In this document: one piece after another, positions 39,978 to 49,222 of the stretch
How positions within the stretch are numbered: position 1 is the first letter of the stretch
Layout: the number at the start of each line of letters is the position of its first letter
Assembly: GCF_009733815.1 (NCBI RefSeq)
Contig: NZ_WNXY01000015.1
Span: forward strand, 1 to 54,220
Source of the DNA: Pseudactinotalea suaedae
GTDB lineage: Bacteria > Actinomycetota > Actinomycetes > Actinomycetales > Beutenbergiaceae
DNA length: 54,220 nt
Direction of reading: 5' to 3'
Notes under the pieces: model-generated
Database searches by the model: none
The model's input: the letters and a program-made list of their open reading frames with translations, nothing else
Told to the model about the DNA's origin: nothing
Translations under genes and position numbers: made by a program

Positions 39978-40658
39978 TCAGCCGGCCGGTGTGACCACGC
40001 CGTGCTCGTAGGCCCAGATCACCGCGTGGATGCGGTCGCGCACGCCGAGCTTCATGAGCACGTTCGAGACATGCGTCTTGATCGTCGCCTCGCCGAGGAA
40101 CAGCTCGGCCGCCATCTCGGCGTTGGACCGACCCCGGGCGAGGTGCATCAGCACCTCGCGCTCGCGCTCGGTCAGCCCGTCGACGCCCGACGGCGCAGCC
40201 CGGCTCTCCTCCTGCGCGGCACCCACCGTCGGCCCGCCCTTGCCGGCGTACCTCTCGATGACCCGGCGGGTCACCTCGGGCGAGAGCAGCGCGTCGCCGC
40301 GGGCGAGCGCGTGGACGGCGTCGATCAGCTGCTCGGGCTCGGCGGTCTTGAGGAGGAAGCCGCTGGCCCCGGCGTCGATCGCCTCGAAGAGGAAGTCGTC
40401 ACGGTCGAAGGTGGTCAGGATCATGACGGCGGCCCGGTGCCCGCTCCCGGCGATCTCGCGGGTGGCGGCGAGGCCGTCCATGACGGGCATCTGCACGTCC
40501 ATGCAGATCACATCCGGCTGCAGCGCGGCCGCCTGCTCGATCGCGACCCTGCCGTCGGCAGCCTCGCCGACCACCTCGAAACCCGGTTCGCTCTCGAGGA
40601 TGGTGCGAAAGCCCACCCGGACGAGCGACTGGTCGTCCACCAGCAGGATGCGTGTCAC
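39978..40658 (-). CDS. NarL/LuxR-type response regulator
   Basis: 226 aa from GTG 40658. Receiver: acidic pair Asp8/Asp9, phospho-acceptor Asp54 in PDVICMDVQMP, conserved Lys in GFLLKTAEP. LuxR HTH: GLTEREREVLMHLARGRSNAEMAAELFLGEATIKTHVSNVLMKLGVRDR (in part). The start overlaps the histidine kinase stop as GTGA. Likely activator of the downstream natAB-like exporter operon, a common pairing in actinobacteria. Confidence 0.95.
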   Translation of the reverse strand: MTRILLVDDQSLVRVGFRTILESEPGFEVVGEAADGRVAIEQAAALQPDVICMDVQMPVMDGLAATREIAGSGHRAAVMILTTFDRDDFLFEAIDAGASGFLLKTAEPEQLIDAVHALARGDALLSPEVTRRVIERYAGKGGPTVGAAQEESRAAPSGVDGLTEREREVLMHLARGRSNAEMAAELFLGEATIKTHVSNVLMKLGVRDRIHAVIWAYEHGVVTPAG

Positions 40659-41926
40659 GTGTCCACCTCTCCGGTCGTGCTCGAGACCAGGTCCTGCCGG
40701 ACCGGGGCCGGGTTCGAGGTCGGGATCGCCGCGCGCACCAGGTAGCCGCCGCGGGACTTGGGACCCATCTCGATCGTGCCGCCCATGGCGGCGACGCGCT
40801 CCTTCATGCCGGTCTGCCCCACCCCCAGACCGGGCGCACGTGACGTGCGCGCCTGGGCGCCGTCGTCGGCGATCTCGACCTCGAGGGCGTCATCGAGGTA
40901 ACGGACGCGGACGTCGGCGCGCGCACCGGCGCCGGCGTGCTTGCGCGTGTTGGTGAGGGCCTCCTGCACCACCCGGTAGGCCGTGAGCTCGATGGCGGGG
41001 CTGAGCTGGCGGGGCTCACCCACGATCTCGACGTCGACCGGGCCGTGGGCGCGCGCCGCGGCCACGAGGTCGCGCAGGTCGGCGAGCGTGGGCATCGGGG
41101 CGTCGGACTCGTCGCGGCTGCGCAGCGCGCCCACCATGGTGCCGAGCTCGGCGATCGCGGTGCGCGCGCTGTCCTCGACGGCGCGCAGCGCGGTGGTGGC
41201 GCGCTCGGGGTCGCGCGTGAGCATCCGGCGTGCCGCGCCGGCCTGGATGCCCATCGCGGAGACGTGGTGGGCCACCACGTCGTGGAGCTCGCGCGCGATC
41301 CGGAGCCGCTCGAGCGAGATGGCCTGCTCGGTCAGCTGGGCCTGCTGGGCGCGGACCTCCGCCTGGGCCCGCTCGAGCGTCTCCCGCTCGACCGCCTGCT
41401 GCCAGGACCGGTCGCCGAACACCCACCCGCCGGAGAAGTAGGCCGCGTTGACCAGCACCTGGACCATGAACAGCGAGAAGAACGCCTGCACCCCGTACTC
41501 ACCGGTCTCGGGCGAGTAGAAGCCTCGGATGCCGGAGCTGACGAGCCAGATCGCCATCACGACGACCAGCACCATCCGCGAGCGGAACGCCAGCCGGCGG
41601 TCGGCGCACCAGGCACCGACCGAGTAGAACGCGAGGAACACGACCACCTGCGAGACCGTCAGCTCCATCGCACCCAGCTCGCCGCCGACCATGTACGCGG
41701 CGGAGCTGCCGACCATCGCGACCACCGGCAGCCGGCGCCGCCAGGCCAACGGGATCGCGATGAGCACCGAGAACATCATCGCCATCCAGAGCGGTTGCTC
41801 GATGGGCTGGATCTCGGCCGTCCACACCAGCACCGCGACGAACGCCCCGACGAAGGCCAGCGCGAGCGCGGTGAGCGCGTCGGCGCGCAGCATCGTCGCA
41901 TCGGCTGGTCGCCGCAAGGAGCCCAT
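40655..41926 (-). CDS. Histidine kinase (HisKA_3/DesK type), membrane sensor
   Basis: 423 aa from ATG 41926. About five N-terminal membrane helices (residues 15-165), a short coiled coil, then the dimerisation/phospho-acceptor block RIARELHDVVAHHVSAM (His215). ATP-binding HATPase parts are VVQEALTNTRKHA (N box), EIADDGAQ and GVGQTGMKERVAAMGGTIE. Senses a membrane signal and phosphorylates the coupled NarL-type regulator. Divergent from the metallo-hydrolase gene. Confidence 0.95.
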   Translation of the reverse strand: MGSLRRPADATMLRADALTALALAFVGAFVAVLVWTAEIQPIEQPLWMAMMFSVLIAIPLAWRRRLPVVAMVGSSAAYMVGGELGAMELTVSQVVVFLAFYSVGAWCADRRLAFRSRMVLVVVMAIWLVSSGIRGFYSPETGEYGVQAFFSLFMVQVLVNAAYFSGGWVFGDRSWQQAVERETLERAQAEVRAQQAQLTEQAISLERLRIARELHDVVAHHVSAMGIQAGAARRMLTRDPERATTALRAVEDSARTAIAELGTMVGALRSRDESDAPMPTLADLRDLVAAARAHGPVDVEIVGEPRQLSPAIELTAYRVVQEALTNTRKHAGAGARADVRVRYLDDALEVEIADDGAQARTSRAPGLGVGQTGMKERVAAMGGTIEMGPKSRGGYLVRAAIPTSNPAPVRQDLVSSTTGEVDT

Positions 41927-42022
41927 CTCCTCAGGGTAGGCGGGCGGCCGCGGCCGTGCGCATCCCCCCGGCGGCGGGCATCGGCTCCCCCGAGCGACGG
42001 AGCGGCGGTAGCGTCAGCGATC

Positions 42023-42670
42023 GTGAAGATCACCAAGCACGAGCACGCATGTCTGTCCATCGAGGGTGACGGCGGCACCCTCGTGATCGATCCGGGGTCG
42101 TTCTCCGGTCGGCTGGTCGATCTCGAGGACGTCCGCGCCGTCGTCATCACCCACGAGCACCCCGACCACTGGACGCCGGAGCATGTGGCCGACCTGCGGG
42201 CACGCTTCCCGCACGCCCCGCTGTACGGGCCCGCGGGGCTCGCGGCCGCGGTCGCCGGCAGCGATGCCGGTGACGTGATCGAGGTCGTCGCTCCCGGCGA
42301 CGAGCGTGAGGTGGGCGGCTTCCGGCTCGAGTTCTTCGGGGGCGTCCACGCCGAGATCCACCGCACGATGCCGCGGGTCGACAACGTGGGCGTGCTGGTC
42401 GACGGCCGCCTCTACCACCCCGGGGACTCGCTCGAGGGTCCCGCTGTCCCGGTCGAGGTGCTCGCCACCCCCGTGAGCGGGCCGTGGCTGAAGGTCGGCG
42501 AGGCGATGGACTTCGTGATGGCGGTCGCCCCGCAGCACGCGATCGCGATCCACGACGCGCTGCTCTCCGAGGCCGGCCTGCGGCTGTCCGAGGGCCGGGT
42601 CGCCGCCGCGGTGGAAAGCGTGGGCGGCAGCTACGTGCAGCTCCGCGCGGGTGACGCCTTCACGCCCTGA
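42023..42670 (+). CDS. UlaG-like metallo-beta-lactamase-fold hydrolase
   Basis: 215 aa from GTG 42023. Metal motifs: VVITHEHPDHW (HxHxDH), GGVHAEIH and YHPGDSLEG; the fold starts KITKHEHACLSIEGDGGTLVIDPG, as in UlaG-type lactonases and MBL hydrolases of actinobacteria. Substrate unknown. Lies alone between the two-component system and XPB. Confidence 0.9.
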   Translation: MKITKHEHACLSIEGDGGTLVIDPGSFSGRLVDLEDVRAVVITHEHPDHWTPEHVADLRARFPHAPLYGPAGLAAAVAGSDAGDVIEVVAPGDEREVGGFRLEFFGGVHAEIHRTMPRVDNVGVLVDGRLYHPGDSLEGPAVPVEVLATPVSGPWLKVGEAMDFVMAVAPQHAIAIHDALLSEAGLRLSEGRVAAAVESVGGSYVQLRAGDAFTP

Positions 42671-42802
42671 GGCTGTCGCGCACGCGTCGACGCGGTCACC
42701 GTCCCCGGGCGGGATCGCCGCGAGCGCGCCCCCGAGATCCGCCGACGGCGTAACCCTGGCACCCGGGGCGGTGTCGCCGCCGCGGGGAGGGAGAATGGTC
42801 GG

Positions 42803-44449
42803 ATGCCCGATGGCCCCCTGATCGTCCAGTCCGACAAGACGCTGCTGCTCGAGGTCGACCACGAGCAGGCCGGCGCCTGCCGTCGCGCGATCGCCCCGTT
42901 CGCCGAGCTCGAGCGCGCACCCGAGCACATGCACACCTACCGGCTGACCCCGCTCGGGCTCTGGAACGCCCGCGCCGCCGGTCACGACGCCGAGCAGGTC
43001 GTCAACACCCTGCTCGAGTACTCGCGGTACCCGGTGCCGCACGGGCTGCTGGTGGACATCGCCGAGACGATGGCGCGCTACGGCCGGCTGCAGCTGCTCA
43101 CCCACCCCACCCACGGGCTGGTGCTACACGCCACCGACATCGCGGTCCTGGTCGAGGTGCTGCGCTCGAAGCGCACCGCCGGGCTGGTGGGTGCGCGGGT
43201 GGACGACGCGACCGTGATCGTGCATCCGAGCGAACGTGGTCACCTCAAGCAGGTGCTCGTCAAGCTGGGCTGGCCGGCGGAGGACCTCGCCGGTTACGTC
43301 GACGGCGAGGCGCACGAGATCGCGCTCGACGACGCCGACTGGTCGATGCGGCCCTACCAGGCCGAGGCGGTCGAGACGTTCTGGCACGGCGGGAGCGGCG
43401 TCGTCGTGCTCCCCTGCGGAGCGGGCAAGACGATCGTCGGGGCGGGTGCGATGGCCGAGGCCAAGGCCACCACGCTGATCCTGGTGACCAACACGGTCAG
43501 CGCGCGGCAGTGGCGAGACGAGCTCGTCCGCCGCACCACGCTGACCGCCGAGGAGATCGGCGAGTACTCGGGGGCGCGCAAGGAGATCCGCCCGGTCACG
43601 ATCGCGACCTACCAGGTGCTCACCACGAAGCGGAAGGGCGTCTACACGCACCTCGAGCTGCTCGACGCCCGCGACTGGGGCCTGATCCTCTACGACGAGG
43701 TGCACCTGCTGCCGGCGCCGATCTTCCGCATGACCGCGGACCTGCAGGCCCGCCGACGGCTGGGGCTGACCGCCACCCTGGTGCGCGAGGACGGCCGCGA
43801 GGACGAGGTGTTCAGCCTGATCGGGCCCAAGCGCTACGACGCCCCCTGGAAGGACATCGAGAGCCAGGGCTGGATCGCACCGGCCGAGTGCGTCGAGGTG
43901 CGGCTCGACCTGCCGTACGCGGTCCGGATGGCGTACGCCTCCTCCGAGCCGGAGGACCGCTACCGCATCGCCTCGACGGCGAAGGCCAAGACCGACGTGG
44001 TCCGTCACCTCCTCGCCGCTCACGCGGGCGAGCAGGTGCTGGTGATCGGTCAGTACCTGGACCAGCTGGAGCACCTCGCCGAGACCGTGGGTGCGCCGCT
44101 GATCACCGGCGCGACGACCGTCAACGAGCGCCAGCGCCTGTTCGAGGGATTCCGGCAGGGCGAGATCAACACGCTCGTGGTCAGCAAGGTCGCGAACTTC
44201 TCGATCGACCTGCCGGAGGCGTCGGTGGCGATCCAGGTGTCGGGCACGTTCGGGTCACGGCAGGAGGAGGCGCAGCGGCTGGGCCGGATCATGCGGCCCA
44301 AGGCGGACGGCAAGACCGCCCACTTCTACGCCGTGGTCACGCGCGACACGGTCGACGCCGAGTTCGCCGCGCACCGGCAGCGCTTCCTCGCCGAGCAGGG
44401 CTACGCGTACAAGATCGTCGACGCGGAGGACCTGCTCGCGCAGGCCTGA
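42803..44449 (+). CDS. DNA repair helicase XPB (ERCC3-like)
   Basis: 548 aa from ATG 42803. SF2 helicase: N-terminal Helicase_C_3/damage-recognition region (1-180), Q-motif area MRPYQAEAVETFW, Walker A PCGAGKT (204-210), Walker B DEVH (298-301), TATLVREDGRED, helicase C-terminal lobe with GATTVNERQRLFEGF and motif VI QEEAQRLGRIMRPK. 3'-5' DNA helicase of the archaeal/eukaryotic XPB type retained in actinobacteria; would act in nucleotide excision repair. A separate upstream gene (35662-37890) is its usual neighbour elsewhere. Confidence 0.96.
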   Translation: MPDGPLIVQSDKTLLLEVDHEQAGACRRAIAPFAELERAPEHMHTYRLTPLGLWNARAAGHDAEQVVNTLLEYSRYPVPHGLLVDIAETMARYGRLQLLTHPTHGLVLHATDIAVLVEVLRSKRTAGLVGARVDDATVIVHPSERGHLKQVLVKLGWPAEDLAGYVDGEAHEIALDDADWSMRPYQAEAVETFWHGGSGVVVLPCGAGKTIVGAGAMAEAKATTLILVTNTVSARQWRDELVRRTTLTAEEIGEYSGARKEIRPVTIATYQVLTTKRKGVYTHLELLDARDWGLILYDEVHLLPAPIFRMTADLQARRRLGLTATLVREDGREDEVFSLIGPKRYDAPWKDIESQGWIAPAECVEVRLDLPYAVRMAYASSEPEDRYRIASTAKAKTDVVRHLLAAHAGEQVLVIGQYLDQLEHLAETVGAPLITGATTVNERQRLFEGFRQGEINTLVVSKVANFSIDLPEASVAIQVSGTFGSRQEEAQRLGRIMRPKADGKTAHFYAVVTRDTVDAEFAAHRQRFLAEQGYAYKIVDAEDLLAQA

Positions 44450-44460
44450 GCGGCCCGAGC

Positions 44461-45186
44461 TCAGCGCGCGACGCGGTCGCCGGCGAGCTGGGTGAAGGTG
44501 GTGCCGATCACCTCGACCAGGGAGGTGAGCCGGTCGGCGGCGGTCCGGTGGTCCGCGCGTGCGGCCGCGACGTCGCCACCGGCGCGCGCGGTCCAGCTCG
44601 CGAACAGGTCCTCGCCGGCCTCCGGGTGGAACTGGATCCCCCACGCCGAACCCACGCGGAACGCCTGGAACGGGTACTGGCGCGAGCTCGCGAGCCAGAT
44701 CGCGTCTTCCGGCAGCGCGCAGATGGCGTCGCGGTGGCTGGAGGGCGCGAGCACGTCCCGACCGAGAGCGGCGACGACCTGCCCGATCAAGGGGTCGTGC
44801 TCGCCGTCGGGCCGGATCCGCAGCTCGACGATCCCCTGCTCGATACCGGCCGGCGCATCGACCTCGACCTCGCCGCCCAGCGCGACCGCGAGCAGCTGGG
44901 CGCCGAGGCAGACGCCGAGGGTCGCGGTGCCGCTCTCGACGGCGTCGCGCAGGTAGCTCTTGAGCTCCGGCAGCCAGGGGGCGCGCTCGTCGTCGTGGAC
45001 GTTCATGGTCCCGCCGAGGACGATCAGGCCGTCGATCTCGGACACCGACGGCAACGCGTCACCGGCGTCCGGGCGCAACGTGAGGACGTCGGCACCGGCC
45101 AGCGCCGGACCGAGCCGGTCGAGCGGGACGGCGTCCTCGTGCTGGATCACGACGATCCGGGGTGCGGGGGTGGCTGTGTTCTGCAC
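44461..45186 (-). CDS. Class I glutamine amidotransferase-like protein
   Basis: 241 aa from GTG 45186. GATase1 triad: Cys93 in GTATLGVCLGAQLL, His187 and Glu189 in WGIQFHPEAGE. VLGGTMNVHDDERAPWLPELKSYLRDAV (in part) is typical of the GMP-synthase-like stand-alone group. Ammonia acceptor or gamma-glutamyl substrate unknown. Convergent with XPB, 11 nt apart. Confidence 0.92.
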   Translation of the reverse strand: MQNTATPAPRIVVIQHEDAVPLDRLGPALAGADVLTLRPDAGDALPSVSEIDGLIVLGGTMNVHDDERAPWLPELKSYLRDAVESGTATLGVCLGAQLLAVALGGEVEVDAPAGIEQGIVELRIRPDGEHDPLIGQVVAALGRDVLAPSSHRDAICALPEDAIWLASSRQYPFQAFRVGSAWGIQFHPEAGEDLFASWTARAGGDVAAARADHRTAADRLTSLVEVIGTTFTQLAGDRVAR

Positions 45187-45295
45187 GGGCCGTGACGTTA
45201 CCTCAGCGCCGGGACCTGCTCCGCACCTCCTTCCTGCGCAGGGCCGCCTCCGCCCCCGCGTTGCGCGGTTCCAGGGCAACGGCGAAGATCGCCAC

Positions 45296-47401
45296 GTGAA
45301 GATGCACACAGCACGACGCGCCGTCGCGGCCCTGGGGGTGGCAGCGGCAGCCGGCCTGGTGCTCGCCGCGCCCGCCGTGGCCGAGCCTCCCCTCGAGATG
45401 GCCGAGCGGGTCGTCGACCGGTCCACCGACCAGGTGGTGGCCGGCGACATCGAGGAGATCCTCACCGCGGCGGACGACGTCGTGGCCGGCACCGACTACG
45501 ACCTGTGGACCGTGTACGTCGACTCCTTCGACGGCATGCGTCCGGTGGAGTGGGCCAACGACACCGCGGTCGCCTCGGGCGCGAACACCGACGTGCTGCT
45601 GCTGGCGATCTCGGTCGAGGACCGCGAGATCGGGCTCTCGGTGGCCGAGGAGGCCGCTCTCTCGGACGCCGACATCAGCGACATCGAGGCTGCCGCCCGC
45701 AGCGAGGCGCGTGAGGCCGACTGGGTCGGCGCCTCGGTCGAGGCCGCCCGCGCCGTGATCGAGATCGGCACCGGCGTCGCGCCTCCCACCACCGGGCCCG
45801 ACGAGGGCGGTGAGACGTCCGGCGGTGGCGGCGCGCTCGGATGGCTGATCGGCATCCTGCTGCTCGGCGCTCTGGTCCTCGCGGTGCTGGCGCGTGCGCG
45901 GCGCGCCCGCACCGACGCGGCAGCGACCCAGCAGCCGCAGCCGACCGGACCGCCGACGCCCGAGCAGCAGTGGGCGGCGCTGAGCACCGCCGAGCTCGGC
46001 ACCCGCGCGGGCTCGGCGCTGGTCGCGCTCGACAACGACGTCCGTTCCTCGGCGAACGAGCTGGCGTTCGCCGAGGCCCAGTTCGGCATCGAGGCGACCC
46101 GCCAGTTCAAGGCCACGCTCGAGCGGGCCCAGCACCAGCTCGGCCAGGCGTTCACGATCCAGCAACAGCTCGGCGACTCCACGCCGGAGCCCGAGCACGC
46201 GCAGCGACAGGGGCTCATCGAGATCCTGCGGCTGTGCCAGACCGCCGACGAGGCTCTCGACTCGCAGACCGAGGCGCTCTCCGAGCTGCGGTCGTTGCAG
46301 GAGCGCGCACCCGCGCTGCTCGCCGAGCTCGAGCAGCGCGCCGGTGAGCTCGCGGCCCGGGTGCCGGCGGCACGCGACACCCTCAACCAGCTCGGCGCGA
46401 CCTATCCGGCCACGGCGCTCGCGACCGTGGCGAAGGCGCCGGACCAGGCGGACGCGCTGCTCGCCTCAGCCCGCCAGTCGATCACCGAGGGCCGTTCCCG
46501 CGTGCAGGCCGACGACCGCGGCACCGCGGTGGCGTTCGCCCGCACCGCGGAGGATGCGCTGCAGCAGGTGGCCACGCTGCTGGAGATGGTCGCCGCCGCC
46601 GGCCAGACGCTCGCCGACGCGAGCGGCCGGCTCGACGGCGCGATCGCCTCGCTGACCTCCGACGTCTCCGACGCCGGCCGGCGGGCGCCCGACGACCCCA
46701 CCGTGACGCCGGTGGTCAGGCAGGCCCAGGCCGCGCTCGAGGCCGGCGCCGGGGCCAAGAGCGGCGGCGACCCCATCGCCGCGCTGTCGACGCTGGCGGC
46801 GGCCGAGCAGGCGCTCGACGCCGCGCTCGCGCCACGCCGCGAGCAGGAGCTGGTGCACACGCGCGCCACCAGCCAGCTCACCTCCCAGATCGCGGCCGCC
46901 GAGAGCACCGTGCGGCAGGCGAACGACTTCATCGAGACCAACCGTGGTGTGGTGCAGTCGGCGGCACGGACCCGGCTGGCCGCCGCCTCCGAGGCACTCG
47001 CCAGGGCCCGCAGCCTGCAGCAGAGCGACGTGCAGGAGGCGTTGGCCGCCGCGCGTGCGGCCCAGGACACCGCGACGAGCGCGCTGCAGCTGGCGCAGAG
47101 CGACGTCGGCGGCTGGCACCGTGTGCAGGAGCGCAGCGCAGGCGGCGGCTACTACGGCCGCTCCGGTGGCATCGACGCGGGCTCGCTGATCCTCGGCGGC
47201 ATCCTCAACGAGGTGCTCGGCGGTGGCCGCAGCGGCTCGAGCTGGGGTGGCGGCTCGTCGTGGGGCGGCGGCTCCTCGTGGGGCGGATCCTCCGGCGGCT
47301 GGGGTGGCAGCGGCAGCCGCAGCAGGGGATCGATCGGCCGTAGCAGCAGTCGACGCAGCGGCGGCGGCAGCCGACGCTCCGGCGGCGGGAGGCGCCGATA
47401 G
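45296..47401 (+). CDS. TPM-domain membrane protein with long coiled-coil
   Basis: 701 aa from GTG 45296 (ATG 45302 possible). Signal peptide ends near AAPAVA (about residue 30). TPM domain follows at about 35-165 (VVAGTDYDLWTVYVDSFDGM, NTDVLLLAISVEDREIGL). A Gly-rich linker and a membrane helix GALGWLIGILLLGALVLAVLA come next. About 400 residues of Ala/Gln/Glu-rich coiled coil precede a Gly/Ser/Trp then Arg/Ser-rich tail. TPM proteins act in membrane quality control; the adjacent pspA supports an envelope-stress role. Confidence 0.92.
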   Translation: MKMHTARRAVAALGVAAAAGLVLAAPAVAEPPLEMAERVVDRSTDQVVAGDIEEILTAADDVVAGTDYDLWTVYVDSFDGMRPVEWANDTAVASGANTDVLLLAISVEDREIGLSVAEEAALSDADISDIEAAARSEAREADWVGASVEAARAVIEIGTGVAPPTTGPDEGGETSGGGGALGWLIGILLLGALVLAVLARARRARTDAAATQQPQPTGPPTPEQQWAALSTAELGTRAGSALVALDNDVRSSANELAFAEAQFGIEATRQFKATLERAQHQLGQAFTIQQQLGDSTPEPEHAQRQGLIEILRLCQTADEALDSQTEALSELRSLQERAPALLAELEQRAGELAARVPAARDTLNQLGATYPATALATVAKAPDQADALLASARQSITEGRSRVQADDRGTAVAFARTAEDALQQVATLLEMVAAAGQTLADASGRLDGAIASLTSDVSDAGRRAPDDPTVTPVVRQAQAALEAGAGAKSGGDPIAALSTLAAAEQALDAALAPRREQELVHTRATSQLTSQIAAAESTVRQANDFIETNRGVVQSAARTRLAAASEALARARSLQQSDVQEALAAARAAQDTATSALQLAQSDVGGWHRVQERSAGGGYYGRSGGIDAGSLILGGILNEVLGGGRSGSSWGGGSSWGGGSSWGGSSGGWGGSGSRSRGSIGRSSSRRSGGGSRRSGGGRRR

Positions 47402-47474
47402 ACCTCAGCGCACTGCCGACCTCGCATCTGGATCTGAGACGATCGACCACAACAGACGAAGGGCAACACACCTC

Positions 47475-48251
47475 ATGAGTGAGAAGCAGACCATCCTCGG
47501 GCGCATCGCCCAGCTGACCCGCGCGAACATCAACTCGCTGCTCGACCGGGCCGAAGACCCGGAGAAGATGATCGACCAGCTCATCCGCGACTACACGAAC
47601 AACATCGCGGAGGCCGAGCAGGCGGTGGCGCAGACCATCGGCAACCTGCGGCTCGCGGAGCAGGACTACAACGAGGACGTCGCCGCTGTCCGCGAGTGGG
47701 GCAGCAAGGCGCTCGCCGCGTCGCAGCGTGCCGACCAGGCCCGCAGCCAGGGTGACTCCGCCGCCGCTGAGCGCTACGACAACCTCGCCAAGGTCGCGCT
47801 GCAGAAGCAGATCGGCTTCGAGACCGAGGTCAAGCAGACCGAGCCGATCCTGCGGTCGCAGAACGAGGTCGCGGACAAGCTCAAGCAGGGCCTGATCATC
47901 ATGAAGGACCGCCTCGGCGACCTGAAGAACAAGCGCGACCAGCTCGTGGCACGCGCGAAGTCGGCCCAGGCGCAGTCCCAGGTGCAGCAGGCCATCGGCT
48001 CGATCAACGTGCTCGACCCCACCAGCGACCTGTCCCGGTTCGAGGAGCAGGTCCGCCGTCAGGAGGCTCAGGTCGCGGGTCAGGCCGAGCTGCAGGCATC
48101 CTCGCTGGACGCCCAGTTCGCCGAGCTCGAGGAGCAGGGCGACATGCTCGAGGTCGAGGCCCGCTTCGAGGCGCTCAAGCGCGGCGGCGCGATCCAGGAC
48201 GCACCCGCTCAGCCTGCGATCGAGGACGCGCCGGTCGACCAGCAGCAGTGA
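47475..48251 (+). CDS. pspA: PspA/IM30 family membrane-stress protein
   Basis: 258 aa from ATG 47475. ESCRT-III-like coiled coil: QTILGRIAQLTRANINSLLDRAEDPEKMIDQLIRDY (in part) is the amphipathic helix plus family signature; helices continue through VALQKQIGFETEVKQTEPILRSQ and LDAQFAELEEQGDMLEVEARFEALK. Binds stressed inner membrane. Lies 73 nt after the TPM gene on the same strand and is closed by a strong terminator. Confidence 0.95.
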   Translation: MSEKQTILGRIAQLTRANINSLLDRAEDPEKMIDQLIRDYTNNIAEAEQAVAQTIGNLRLAEQDYNEDVAAVREWGSKALAASQRADQARSQGDSAAAERYDNLAKVALQKQIGFETEVKQTEPILRSQNEVADKLKQGLIIMKDRLGDLKNKRDQLVARAKSAQAQSQVQQAIGSINVLDPTSDLSRFEEQVRRQEAQVAGQAELQASSLDAQFAELEEQGDMLEVEARFEALKRGGAIQDAPAQPAIEDAPVDQQQ

Positions 48252-48274
48252 CCGGCACCCGCACGAGGTGAGAT

Positions 48275-48312
48275 CGACGTGCCCGGCTCCAGGAATGGAG
48301 CCGGGCACGTCG
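48275..48312. terminator. Perfect 17-bp hairpin, bidirectional terminator
   Basis: CGACGTGCCCGGCTCCA (48275-48291) pairs completely with 48296-48312 around loop GGAA. It lies between the convergent pspA and DUF1772-like genes and should end both transcripts. Confidence 0.85.
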
Positions 48313-48331
48313 CGCGTTGCGAGCGGCCGAC

Positions 48332-48778
48332 TCAGCGCGCGACGGCCACCACCAGGAGCGCGAAGGCGACCACGAGCAGCACGACCCTGACAGCGTGCCC
48401 GCGATCCCAACGACGCATCACCTGCCGCCAGTCGCTCGGCGGCTGCTCGGGATCCCACCGCGCGGCGCGCGTGTTCATCGGCACCAGGTAGCCGAGCGAC
48501 AGCACGGTGATCGCGCCGTAGGAAGCGAGAGCTGCCACGAGCGGGCCACGACCGCCGTCGTCCCACCCGAGCACCAGCGAGGCGACGACCAGGGTGAGCG
48601 CCAAGCCGTAGACCACCGGCATGGCGCGGCCGAGCGCACCGGCGCCCTGGGTCCGCCCCCGCAGCATGCTCGTCTCGTCGAGCGTGGCGAGAATCGGGGC
48701 GACGACAGCGCTCACCGCGAGCTCGAGGCCCGCCAGCAGACCGGCGACGACAACCGTGACGATGAGGAGCTGTTCCAT
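48332..48778 (-). CDS. DUF1772-like four-helix membrane protein
   Basis: 148 aa from ATG 48778 (ATG 48787 adds three residues). Four membrane helices: LLIVTVVVAGLLAGLELAVSAVVAPI, AMPVVYGLALTLVVASLVLG, AALASYGAITVLSLGYLVPMNTRAARWD and VRVVLLVVAFALLVVAVA. The VPMNTRAARWDPEQPPSDWRQ loop (in part) is the DUF1772/anthrone-oxygenase-like hallmark. Function unknown. Divergent from the hxlR gene, which probably represses it; the gap is about 30 nt. Confidence 0.85.
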   Translation of the reverse strand: MEQLLIVTVVVAGLLAGLELAVSAVVAPILATLDETSMLRGRTQGAGALGRAMPVVYGLALTLVVASLVLGWDDGGRGPLVAALASYGAITVLSLGYLVPMNTRAARWDPEQPPSDWRQVMRRWDRGHAVRVVLLVVAFALLVVAVAR

Positions 48779-48798
48779 GTCCCCCATGCTCGGTCTAA

Positions 48799-48834
48799 AC
48801 TGACAACTATGGAAGTACTGTCTTTTTTGTCAGT
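48799..48834. promoter_or_regulatory. HxlR operator candidate spanning the start region
   Basis: ACTGACAA (48799-48806) and its perfect inverse TTGTCAGT (48827-48834), centres 28 bp apart, overlie the promoter zone of both divergent genes and the hxlR ATG at 48809. A TAAACT -10-like box is at 48795-48800. The spacing suits a dimer on one DNA face. Confidence 0.65.
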
Positions 48835-49207
48835 GCCCACGCCGCATGAGCGCGAGCTGCGGGAGTGTCCGGTGGACGCGGCGCTCTCCGTGATCGGGGG
48901 GCGGTGGAAGGCCACGATCCTGTGGCGGCTGACCGAGGGGCCGATGCGGACGAGCGAGCTGCGGCGCAGCATCCCCCAGGTCACCGAACGGATGCTGATC
49001 CGCCACCTGCAGGAGCTCGTGCGAGATGGCGTGCTCATCAGGACCGATGCCCGCACGGTGCCGCCCCACGTGACGTACGAGATCTCCGAGTACGGCAGCA
49101 CCCTTGCGGCTGTGGTCGCCGCGCTGTGCGAGTGGGGCCGCAACCACCAGCGACGCCAGGCGGGCACGAGCACCAGCGACGTGCTCCAGACCCGGCACGA
49201 GCACTGA
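48809..49207 (+). CDS. HxlR-family transcriptional regulator
   Basis: 132 aa from ATG 48809 (GTG 48833 is an alternative that would leave the whole operator untranslated). Family block CPVDAALSVIGGRWKATILWRLTEGPMRTSELRRSIPQVTERMLIRHLQELVRDGV (in part: CPVDAALSVIGGRWK; TERMLIRHLQELVRDG), with the conserved N-terminal Cys that senses electrophiles in relatives. Probably represses the divergent DUF1772-like gene and itself. Confidence 0.93.
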   Translation: MEVLSFLSVPTPHERELRECPVDAALSVIGGRWKATILWRLTEGPMRTSELRRSIPQVTERMLIRHLQELVRDGVLIRTDARTVPPHVTYEISEYGSTLAAVVAALCEWGRNHQRRQAGTSTSDVLQTRHEH

Positions 49208-49222
49208 GCGCGCGCAGCCCGG

